Source: VRUE01 sp035997045 (lineage in GTDB: Bacteria; Actinomycetota; Thermoleophilia; Solirubrobacterales; 70-9). Taken from it: a stretch of DNA of 10,808 nt. The stretch covers positions 1-10,808 of the forward strand of contig DASYIY010000021.1 in NCBI GenBank assembly GCA_035997045.1, written 5' to 3'. The notes under the pieces were generated by a model. It made no database searches. It was not told the origin of the DNA and saw only the letters and a list, made by a program, of their open reading frames with translations. A program made the position numbers and the translations under genes. How positions within the stretch are numbered: the stretch's first letter is position 1; every line of letters starts with the position of its first letter. This document shows positions 1-5,203 of this stretch, piece after piece.

Positions 1-1831
1 CAGCGCCCTCGTCTCCTACGACGGCAGCGTCGAGTGGCTCTGCCTGCCGCGCTTCGACTCGCCCAGCGCCTTCGCCGCCCTGCTCGACCGCGGCGCCGGC
101 CACTTCAAGCTGGCGCCGAAGGGCGTGATCGTGCCGATCAGCCGCCGCTACGAGCCGGGCACGCTGGTGATCGAGACGACCTGGGTGACCGAGACCGGCT
201 GGGTCGTCGTCCACGACCTGCTCTCGATCCCCGAGTGGGCGACCGAAGACGGCAACGGCGGCCGTCCCCCGACCGAGCACGAGTCCGACAACTCGCTGCT
301 GCGGCTGGTGACCTGCCTCGACGGCGAGGTCGAGATGGAGATGGAGTGCCTGCCCCGTTTTGCCTACGGCGCCGAGGCGGCGAGCTGGAGCGGCGGCGAG
401 CTGGGCGAAGCGGTCGCCTCCTGCAGCGACGGCACCGAGCTGCGGCTGACCAGCGACATGGAGCTGACGATCGAGGGCGGCGTCGCCCGCGGCCGACTGA
501 AGCTGCGCGAGGACGAGACCGGCTTCTGCGCGACTACCTGGGGGGAGGGCGACGTGGGCGGACCGCGCAGCGCCCCCGAGGCGCTGGAGCGGCTCGACTC
601 GACCGAAGAGTTCTGGCGCGAGTGGCTACGCGCCGGCGACTTTCCCGACCACCCCTGGCGCATCCACCTGCAGCGCTCGGCGCTGGTGCTGAAGGGGCTG
701 ACCTACACGCCGAGCGGGGCGATCGTCGCCGCCCCGACGACCTCGCTGCCCGAGACCCCCGGCGGCGAACGCAACTGGGACTACCGCTACAGCTGGATCC
801 GCGACTCGACCTTCAGCCTCTGGGCCCTGCACACGCTCGGCTTCGACCAGGAGGCGCGCGACTTCATGCGCTTCATCCTCGACGTCTGCAAAGACAATCC
901 AGACCTGCAGATCATGTATGGGATCGGCGGCGAGCGCGACCTGACCGAGCGCACGCTCGACCACCTCGGCGGCTACGGCGGGGCCAGCCCGGTGCGGGTC
1001 GGCAACGGCGCCTTCGACCAGCGCCAGAACGACGTCTGGGGCGCCCTGCTCGACTCGATCTACCTGCACGAAAAGGCGCTGCGCGGCAGCGGCACGCCGG
1101 CCGACCGGCAGCTGATCCGCTACCAGGTGGAAGCGGCGATCGAGGCCTGGCCCAACCCCGACCAGGGGATCTGGGAGTCGCGCGGCGAGCCCCAGCACTA
1201 CGTCTCCTCGAAGCTGATGATCTGGGTGGCGGTCGACCGCGGCGCCCGCCTCGCCCGCGGCATCGGCTTCGCGGACGTCGCCGAGGAGTGGGAAGAAACG
1301 GCGGAGAAAATGCGGGCCGAGATCCTCGAGCGCGGCGTCCGCGACGGCGTCTTTCGCCAGCACTACGAGACCGACGCGCTCGATGCCTCCACCCTGCTGA
1401 TCCCGCTGCTGCGCTTCCTGCCGCCCGACGATCCGCGGGTACGGGCGACGGTCGAGGCGATCACCGCCGAGCTGACCGAGCACGGCCTCGTCCTGCGCTA
1501 CAAGGTCGAGGAGACCGACGACGGGCTCAGCGGCGAGGAGGGCACCTTCCTGATCTGCTCCTTCTGGCTCGTCTCCGCCCTCTCGGAGATCGGCGAGGGC
1601 GCCCAGGCGCGCGCCCTCTGCGAGCGGCTGCTGGAGGCGGCGGGCTGGCTCGACCTCTACGCAGAGGAGCTCGACGCCCCGAGCGGGCGCCACCTCGGCA
1701 ACTTCCCCCAGGCCTTCACCCACCTGGCCTTGATCAACGCCGTCTCGCACGTGATCGCCGACGAGCAGCGCGAGGACGGTGGCCCGACCGCCGTCTTCAC
1801 CGAGATGGGCGGCGTCCGCGAGGACGCCTGA
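1..1831 (+). CDS. Glycoside hydrolase family 15 (glucoamylase/trehalase-like), 5' partial
   Basis: An exo-acting alpha-glucosidase-type enzyme of the (alpha/alpha)6-barrel GH15 family. About 609 residues lie in the window; the reading frame is open from base 2. The first visible residues (SALVSYDGSVEWLCLPRFDS) match the conserved N-terminal segment of bacterial GH15 proteins, so probably only ten to twenty residues are missing. An N-terminal beta-sandwich-like region is followed by the catalytic domain. Visible motifs are RNWDYRYSWIRD (near 771-806), GIWESRG with the probable general-acid Glu at 1175-1177, and EEGTFLICSFW with the probable base Glu at 1538-1540. In actinobacteria this family includes both glucoamylases and phosphate-dependent trehalases, and the sequence alone does not decide the substrate. 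No secretion signal can be judged because the start is missing. It ends at TGA 1829-1831, with 103 nt before the next gene, which appears to have its own promoter. Confidence 0.93.
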   Translation, partial: SALVSYDGSVEWLCLPRFDSPSAFAALLDRGAGHFKLAPKGVIVPISRRYEPGTLVIETTWVTETGWVVVHDLLSIPEWATEDGNGGRPPTEHESDNSLLRLVTCLDGEVEMEMECLPRFAYGAEAASWSGGELGEAVASCSDGTELRLTSDMELTIEGGVARGRLKLREDETGFCATTWGEGDVGGPRSAPEALERLDSTEEFWREWLRAGDFPDHPWRIHLQRSALVLKGLTYTPSGAIVAAPTTSLPETPGGERNWDYRYSWIRDSTFSLWALHTLGFDQEARDFMRFILDVCKDNPDLQIMYGIGGERDLTERTLDHLGGYGGASPVRVGNGAFDQRQNDVWGALLDSIYLHEKALRGSGTPADRQLIRYQVEAAIEAWPNPDQGIWESRGEPQHYVSSKLMIWVAVDRGARLARGIGFADVAEEWEETAEKMRAEILERGVRDGVFRQHYETDALDASTLLIPLLRFLPPDDPRVRATVEAITAELTEHGLVLRYKVEETDDGLSGEEGTFLICSFWLVSALSEIGEGAQARALCERLLEAAGWLDLYAEELDAPSGRHLGNFPQAFTHLALINAVSHVIADEQREDGGPTAVFTEMGGVREDA

Positions 1832-1897
1832 GCGATCCGAGGCTCGGCGCCGCGCTCCGCCCGATGCAATTTCTTGTGCTTGAAGACAAAGTATCGA

Positions 1898-1926
1898 CAG
1901 ACAATAGATTTCGTTTGCTCTATATT
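1898..1926 (+). promoter_or_regulatory. Putative sigma70-type promoter for the ArsR-like gene, probably leaderless
   Basis: CAGACA at 1898-1903 (4 of 6 matches to TTGACA) is separated by 17 nt from TATATT at 1921-1926. It lies in a marked AT-rich dip: 27 G/C in the 70 bases 1861-1930, about 39%, against about 70% around it. Transcription would be expected to begin about 7 nt after the -10 box, at roughly 1933-1935. That coincides with the ATG at 1935, which has no Shine-Dalgarno sequence, so a leaderless mRNA is likely. The start site is inferred, not observed. Confidence 0.55.
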
Positions 1927-1930
1927 GCTC
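1915..1930 (+). repeat. Direct repeat TTGCTC-TATA-TTGCTC spanning the -10 box; possible operator
   Basis: Two exact copies of TTGCTC (1915-1920 and 1925-1930) are offset by exactly 10 bp, one helical turn, and flank and overlap the -10 hexamer of the proposed promoter. A second direct repeat, AGACAA at 1884-1889 and 1899-1904, lies just upstream. A regulator bound here would block polymerase, and autoregulation by the adjacent ArsR-like protein is the simplest guess. ArsR-family operators are usually inverted rather than direct repeats, so the assignment is weak. Confidence 0.3.
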
Positions 1931-1934
1931 GTCA

Positions 1935-2273
1935 ATGGCGACGGGGGGCGGCAACAAGGCAACCGATCTATTCACCGCCCTCGGGCACCCGCTGAGGCGC
2001 CGGATCCTGCGCAAGATGATCGCCGAGGGCGGTCAGATCAGCCCACTCGAGCTCGCCAACAGCCTCGACGAGCCACTCAGCGCGCTCAGCTACCACGTCA
2101 GGGTGCTGGCCGAATGCAAGGCGATCAAGCTGGTGCGGACAAAACAGATCCGCGGCTCGACCCAGCACTTCTACCGCCCCGCCGTCAGGGCGAAGTGGGC
2201 ACGGACGGCGTTGAAGACGGCGGAGGGGCGGCAGCGCAAGAAAAACCGGCCGCGGGGGGAAGAGAAAGGCTGA
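1935..2273 (+). CDS. ArsR-like winged helix-turn-helix transcriptional regulator
   Basis: A 112-residue DNA-binding protein. Residues 10-82 form a typical ArsR/HTH_20-type winged helix: LFTALGHPLRRRILRKM (helices 1-2), SPLELANSLDEPLSALSYHV (helix-turn-helix, recognition helix about 47-60) and a basic wing around VRTKQIRGSTQHFYRP. The C-terminal tail (about 97-112) is strongly basic then acidic and probably disordered. The Cys-x-Cys metal-binding motif of true ArsR/SmtB sensors is absent; the single Cys61 does not form one. The ligand is therefore unknown and metal sensing is unlikely. The ATG at 1935 is the only possible start, because an in-frame TAG lies at 1905-1907 with no start codon in between. 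The next gene begins 22 nt downstream and may be co-transcribed. Family call is firm; the regulon is unknown. Confidence 0.85.
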   Translation: MATGGGNKATDLFTALGHPLRRRILRKMIAEGGQISPLELANSLDEPLSALSYHVRVLAECKAIKLVRTKQIRGSTQHFYRPAVRAKWARTALKTAEGRQRKKNRPRGEEKG

Positions 2274-2295
2274 CGTCTCTCTTATCTAGGCAAGC

Positions 2296-2565
2296 GTGGA
2301 GCAAAGGAACGACATTCGCAGGACGGTCGACGAGGACAGAGCAGAGGAGTCCGCGGTACTGCAGCACCTCCTCGCCCTGCACCCGACGGCGCTGTCGGTC
2401 GAGGAGTTGGTGCGCGAGCTCGACCCCGGTCGCGACTCCTTCGCCGAGCGCGACGCGGTCGAGCGCGCCGTGCGCGACCTCGCCGGCGCCGGCCTCGTGC
2501 ACCAGCGCGAATCGCTCGTGCTGCCGACGCGTGCGGCGCTGCGCTTCGACGAGCTGCTTGGCTGA
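2296..2565 (+). CDS. Small winged-helix-like protein
   Basis: A predicted 89-residue soluble protein. After an acidic/basic N-terminal stretch, residues 18-78 look like a compact winged helix: an alpha-helix (AVLQHLLALHP), a helix-turn-helix (TALSVEELVRELDP then FAERDAVERAVRDLAGAGLV) and a short beta-hairpin wing (HQRESLVLPTRAA). The GTG at 2296 is the only plausible start, because an in-frame TAG lies at 2287-2289 and no later start leaves the first helix intact. No clear Shine-Dalgarno precedes it. A -10-like TATCTA at 2283-2288 would again place transcription near the start codon, but no -35 match is visible. It sits between an ArsR-like regulator and a STAS antagonist, so a regulatory role is likely. 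I do not recognise a named family; it could also be a protein-interaction domain rather than a DNA binder. Confidence 0.7.
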   Translation: MEQRNDIRRTVDEDRAEESAVLQHLLALHPTALSVEELVRELDPGRDSFAERDAVERAVRDLAGAGLVHQRESLVLPTRAALRFDELLG

Positions 2566-2574
2566 AAACGGCAC

Positions 2575-2601
2575 TTGAAGTGAGGCGGGCTCCAGTAGGA
2601 T
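2575..2601 (+). promoter_or_regulatory. Weak promoter candidate upstream of the STAS gene
   Basis: TTGAAG at 2575-2580 and TAGGAT at 2596-2601 resemble actinobacterial -35 and -10 boxes, but the 15-nt spacer is shorter than usual. Transcription would start near 2608, three or four nucleotides before the TTG start codon at 2612, giving a nearly leaderless message. AGGA within the -10 box (2597-2600) could alternatively be a ribosome binding site with an 11-nt spacing, so the two readings compete. Confidence 0.3.
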
Positions 2602-2611
2602 CGCAACTGCG

Positions 2612-2956
2612 TTGACTCCCGCGCCGTTCAAAGTCCACAGCGAGCAGAAGCAGGGCGTGTTGGTGATCCAGGTCGAGGGCGAGCTGGACATGAACACGGC
2701 GACCCAGCTCGAGCGCCAGCTCGAGGCCCCCTTGGCGAAAACGGACTCGAACCTGCTGATCGACCTCAGCCGCTGCGAATTCATCGACTCGACCGGCATC
2801 GCCCTGATCGTCAAGGCATGGCAGGCACTCGACGATCGCTTCTCCCTCTGCGGAATCGGCAATCAGGTCAAGCGCGTGCTCGACGTCACCGGCCTCGAGG
2901 CGACGATCCCGATGCACTCAAATCGCGACGACGCGCTGGCCAGCCTGCGCGGTTGA
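2612..2956 (+). CDS. STAS-domain anti-sigma factor antagonist (SpoIIAA/RsbV-like)
   Basis: A 114-residue single-domain STAS protein. Members of this family release an alternative sigma factor by binding its anti-sigma factor/kinase, and are switched off by phosphorylation of a conserved serine. The fold is visible: beta strands GVLVIQVEGELD (15-26), helix NTATQLERQLEAPL (28-41), strand SNLLIDLSRCEFID, then the signature DSTG with probable phospho-acceptor Ser60, and helix TGIALIVKAWQAL. The TTG start at 2612 is forced: an in-frame TGA lies at 2576-2578 with no ATG or GTG after it, and the next ATG (residue 27) would remove the first strands. No SpoIIAB/RsbW-like kinase or sigma gene lies in the window, so the partner is encoded elsewhere. 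The stop codon overlaps the start of the secreted RTX-repeat gene, suggesting coupled translation. Confidence 0.88.
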   Translation: MTPAPFKVHSEQKQGVLVIQVEGELDMNTATQLERQLEAPLAKTDSNLLIDLSRCEFIDSTGIALIVKAWQALDDRFSLCGIGNQVKRVLDVTGLEATIPMHSNRDDALASLRG

Positions 2957-3657
2957 ACTTGCGGCGCGCGCTGCTCACCGCCGCTGTCCTCAGCCTCGCC
3001 TTCTTCGGGCTCAGCAGCTCCGCTTCTCCACGGGGCGGGATCATCTTGATCCGCGGCGCCGACTCCGGCTCCCACCTCCGCCTCACCATGAGCGGCTCGC
3101 AGCTGCTCGTCAACGGTCAGACGGCCAGCGCCGAGCGACCAAGCGGCTGCCGTCTCGCCCGCGACTACGGCACCTCCTGCCGGCTGGCGGAAGCCTCGTC
3201 GGTCATCGTAGAAATGGGTCCGTCGAACGACAAGGTCGAAGTGCTGGATCCGCTGCCGGTGCCGCTGACCGCATATATGGGCTCCGGCTCGGACAAGTTG
3301 ATCGGCAACTCCGAGGCGGACACCTGCTACCCGCAGGGATCCCCGCGCAACCGCTGTCTCGGCGGTGGCGGCGACGACATCTGCGTCTCCGGTCCGGCGA
3401 ACACCGACTGCGTCGGCGGCCCCGGCGACGACTACTGCAAAACGAGCAGCGGCAGCGATGGCTGCTGGGGCGGCCCCGGCGACGACGAGTGCCTGATGGG
3501 CGCCGGCCAGGACGGCTGCCACGGCGAAGGCGGCGACGATCGCCTCTTCGGCGGACCCGGCACCGACCGGCTCTACGGCGGCAACGGCAACGACGACTGC
3601 GACGGGGGGCCGGGAACCGGCCAATCGGAAGAATGCGAGGAAGGTCCGGGGCGCTGA
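2953..3657 (+). CDS. Secreted RTX-type calcium-binding repeat protein with cysteine-rich nonapeptides
   Basis: A 234-residue predicted exported protein. The N-terminus (MNLRRALLTAAVLSLAFFGL) has a basic n-region and a hydrophobic core, with likely cleavage after SSSA or SAS. Residues about 30-125 form a beta-rich segment with two cysteines, resembling the N-terminal part of other actinobacterial RTX-like proteins. From codon 3355 ten tandem nonapeptides follow, of consensus C-x-G-G-x-G-x-D-x, the calcium-binding beta-roll repeat. Eight of the ten begin with Cys where Leu or Ile is usual; units eight and nine (LFGGPGTDR, LYGGNGNDD) keep Leu. There are twelve cysteines after the signal peptide. 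No catalytic domain is visible, so a structural or surface role is likeliest. The start could be TTG 2953, overlapping the STAS stop as TTGA, or TTG 2959. No Shine-Dalgarno is seen, consistent with translational coupling to the STAS gene. Confidence 0.82.
   Translation: MNLRRALLTAAVLSLAFFGLSSSASPRGGIILIRGADSGSHLRLTMSGSQLLVNGQTASAERPSGCRLARDYGTSCRLAEASSVIVEMGPSNDKVEVLDPLPVPLTAYMGSGSDKLIGNSEADTCYPQGSPRNRCLGGGGDDICVSGPANTDCVGGPGDDYCKTSSGSDGCWGGPGDDECLMGAGQDGCHGEGGDDRLFGGPGTDRLYGGNGNDDCDGGPGTGQSEECEEGPGR
3355..3624 (+). repeat. Tandem array of ten 27-nt units encoding RTX nonapeptides
   Basis: Ten consecutive 27-nt units encode nonapeptides such as CLGGGGDDI, CVGGPGDDY, CWGGPGDDE, CHGEGGDDR and LYGGNGNDD. 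Units two, four and six are degenerate (CVSGPANTD, CKTSSGSDG, CLMGAGQDG). The DNA retains an exact 18-nt copy, GGCGGCCCCGGCGACGAC, at 3415-3432 and 3469-3486, 54 nt (two units) apart, suggesting duplication of a two-unit block. Two more degenerate units precede the array (LIGNSEADT, then ten residues starting CYPQG). Confidence 0.85.
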
Positions 3658-3664
3658 CCTCCGG

Positions 3665-4447
3665 CTAGCGGGGCGAACCGAGGAACCGCTCGACCGCCTC
3701 GGTCGTCTCGGTGGGCGCTTCCCAGAGCATGTTGTGGCCGTTGGGAACCGTCGCCGCGGTCAGCAGCTCGCCGAGCTCATCCTGGTAGCGACGCTCGAGG
3801 GCGGTGGCATCGAACAACTGCTTCGCCGGCCGCACGACGAGGGTGGGCAGGGGGGCGATCGGCGGCGCCGGCAGCGCCATCTCGCTCCAGGCGACCACGA
3901 CCGTGCTCGGGCAAAAGCTGAAGCGGAAGCGGCCGTCGGGACCCTTGCGGATGTCATCGCGCACGAAGGCGGCAACGACATCGCGCGGCGGCGCAACCAT
4001 CGAGTCGCTGGAGAGCATCGCGTTGAGGGCGCCGTCAGCCGTGGCGAAACTCCAGTCGAGCCGTTCGATTTCGGCGCTGCGCAGGGCATACGCCGCCGGC
4101 ACTTCCAGGGCCGGATCAAGCAGGACGAGGCGCTCGCTGCGCTCGCCGGCGCCGGCCGCTGCCTGGGCCACCAGCCGGCCGCCGAAGCTGTGCCCGATCC
4201 AGGTGGCGCGCTCGATTCCGGCGTCGTCGAGCGTCTCGATCAGATCGCCGACGTGGGTGCCGATGTCCCAGGGGGGTTCGCGCTCCGAATCGCCGTGACC
4301 GCGTAGATCGACCGCCAGGACCGAGCGACCGCGATCGGCGAGGCGCTGACCGAGGGCCTCGAATATCCCCCCATGCTGGGTGACGCCATGGACGCAGACG
4401 ATCGAGTCGGCGCCGGCCGTTCCCCAGCGGCGAGTCTTCAGGACCAT
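3665..4447 (-). CDS. Alpha/beta-fold hydrolase
   Basis: A 260-residue cytoplasmic alpha/beta hydrolase with no signal peptide. Visible landmarks are the oxyanion-hole region CVHGVTQHG (His20-Gly21), DLRGHGDS (47-54), the nucleophile elbow GHSFGG with Ser87, and the C-terminal catalytic histidine in NGHNM (His238). The catalytic acid is uncertain: Asp213 after strand 7 (QLFDAT) or Asp111 after strand 6 (LLDPALE). The ATG at 4447 is chosen because no ATG, GTG or TTG lies in frame between it and the methyltransferase stop; the two genes share a frame and are 39 nt apart. Its Shine-Dalgarno is poor. As the last gene of the polyketide operon it could be an editing thioesterase, an esterase or a lactone hydrolase acting on the product. 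It could equally be an unrelated passenger. Its substrate cannot be read from sequence. Confidence 0.88.
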   Translation of the reverse strand: MVLKTRRWGTAGADSIVCVHGVTQHGGIFEALGQRLADRGRSVLAVDLRGHGDSEREPPWDIGTHVGDLIETLDDAGIERATWIGHSFGGRLVAQAAAGAGERSERLVLLDPALEVPAAYALRSAEIERLDWSFATADGALNAMLSSDSMVAPPRDVVAAFVRDDIRKGPDGRFRFSFCPSTVVVAWSEMALPAPPIAPLPTLVVRPAKQLFDATALERRYQDELGELLTAATVPNGHNMLWEAPTETTEAVERFLGSPR

Positions 4448-4486
4448 TTCCGGCCCCAGGGCATGCAGTTCGGAAATGACGTTGGG

Positions 4487-5188
4487 TCAACGGCCATCTG
4501 GACTCCCCTCGTTCCCGGCGTGGGCGACGAACAACGCCACGATTCCCTGAAGCTCGATCCGGTGGTCGCTGAACGTATCGCCGAGCACCGCATCCAAATC
4601 TTCCAGCCCGTCCCCCAGATTGCAGAAAATCCCGCGCCGGTTCAATTTCGCAATCCCGACGCGAGATCTGCGCGTGTGCTCGACCCCCAGATTCAACACT
4701 GTTGCGCCAAAGAGCACGCCTCCGGGTTTCAACACCGCGCGCGCCTGCTCGAAGGCGGCCGCCTTCTCCCGAATGGTTCCCGGCACACAGTGCAATATGT
4801 TCAACATGCCGACCGACCCAAAGGACTCCGCCGGGAGATCCCAGGGATCGAGCACACTGCCGAGACAGGTACTCGGTTCGTAGCGACGCACCCGATCGGA
4901 TACGAACTCCAAGGCGCTGGCACTGCTGTCCAGCAGCGTGATATTCGGGTCAGCCACGGGAAATCGGCAGCGGTCGAGGAGGATGCCCGAGCCGACCCCC
5001 ACGTCCAGATGGTTGGATGTCGCGTACTCGTTGTAGAGCGCCAGAAACCGCTCCTTGCGACAGCCCCATAGGACCGGAAAGTTGAATCCAAAGACCAGGG
5101 CGTCATACATGTGCAAGAACTGTCGCGTGTACACGGTCTGGGGTTCGCTGAACCGCCAACCTCTTACTGCCACACTGTCACCTTTCAA
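4487..5188 (-). CDS. Class I SAM-dependent methyltransferase, PKS-coupled
   Basis: A 233-residue Rossmann-fold methyltransferase. Motif I is LDVGVGSG (61-68), with Asp87 at the end of strand 2 (ITLLDSS) expected to hold the SAM ribose. A motif II/III region SVLDPWDLP and MLNILHCVPG follows, then the LKPGG motif (153-157). The preceding helical segment (YDALVFGFNFPVLWGC) probably forms the substrate lid. The TTG start at 5188 is preferred because a full AGGAGGTG (5203-5196) sits 7 nt upstream. A longer in-frame version could begin at GTG 5224, overlapping the PKS by 23 nt, but it lacks a good ribosome site. The tight coupling to the PKS end suggests tailoring of the polyketide, probably O-methylation, although N- or C-methylation cannot be excluded. 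Its 5' part is about 57-58% G+C by hand count, lower than the PKS. Confidence 0.88.
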   Translation of the reverse strand: MKGDSVAVRGWRFSEPQTVYTRQFLHMYDALVFGFNFPVLWGCRKERFLALYNEYATSNHLDVGVGSGILLDRCRFPVADPNITLLDSSASALEFVSDRVRRYEPSTCLGSVLDPWDLPAESFGSVGMLNILHCVPGTIREKAAAFEQARAVLKPGGVLFGATVLNLGVEHTRRSRVGIAKLNRRGIFCNLGDGLEDLDAVLGDTFSDHRIELQGIVALFVAHAGNEGSPDGR

Positions 5189-5195
5189 TTCGGCA

Positions 5196-5203
5196 CACCT
5201 CCT
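5196..5203 (-). promoter_or_regulatory. Strong Shine-Dalgarno AGGAGGTG overlapping the PKS stop codon
   Basis: On the minus strand the PKS stop TAG (5204-5202) runs directly into this near-perfect anti-16S match, giving TAGGAGGTG, with 7 nt to the TTG at 5188. This decides the methyltransferase start. It implies that ribosomes finishing the PKS can restart on the methyltransferase. Confidence 0.75.

Noticed and set aside
1832..1860. Possible terminator hairpin after the GH15 gene
   Set aside because: Short GC-rich complementary segments exist (GAGCG with CGCTC, CCGA with TCGG), but the stem is irregular and no T-run follows, so a terminator cannot be supported.
1874..1890. TTGT...ACAA inverted repeat as an ArsR operator
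   Set aside because: Only four matching bases per arm; too short to separate from chance.
34..1995. 653-codon plus-strand open frame over the GH15 gene
   Set aside because: It is a shadow frame in high-GC DNA, rich in Arg/Ala/Gly/Pro without any domain. The overlapping frame ending at 1831 carries clear GH15 motifs.
626..2014. 462-codon minus-strand open frame opposite the GH15 gene
   Set aside because: Antisense of GH15 coding sequence with no recognisable domain; long open antisense frames are expected at this GC content.
2818..2958. ATG-started upstream extension of the secreted RTX protein
   Set aside because: It lies out of frame inside the STAS gene and would bury the signal peptide. 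A TTG start at 2953 or 2959 puts the signal peptide at the N-terminus.
4448..4486. Fusion of the methyltransferase and hydrolase, which share a reading frame
   Set aside because: A TGA separates them, and the hydrolase has its own ATG at the expected N-terminal position of an alpha/beta hydrolase. The 13 linker codons show no conserved features.
4373..5071. 232-codon plus-strand open frame opposite the methyltransferase
   Set aside because: The minus strand has SAM-binding motifs and an excellent ribosome site; the plus-strand product has no recognisable features.
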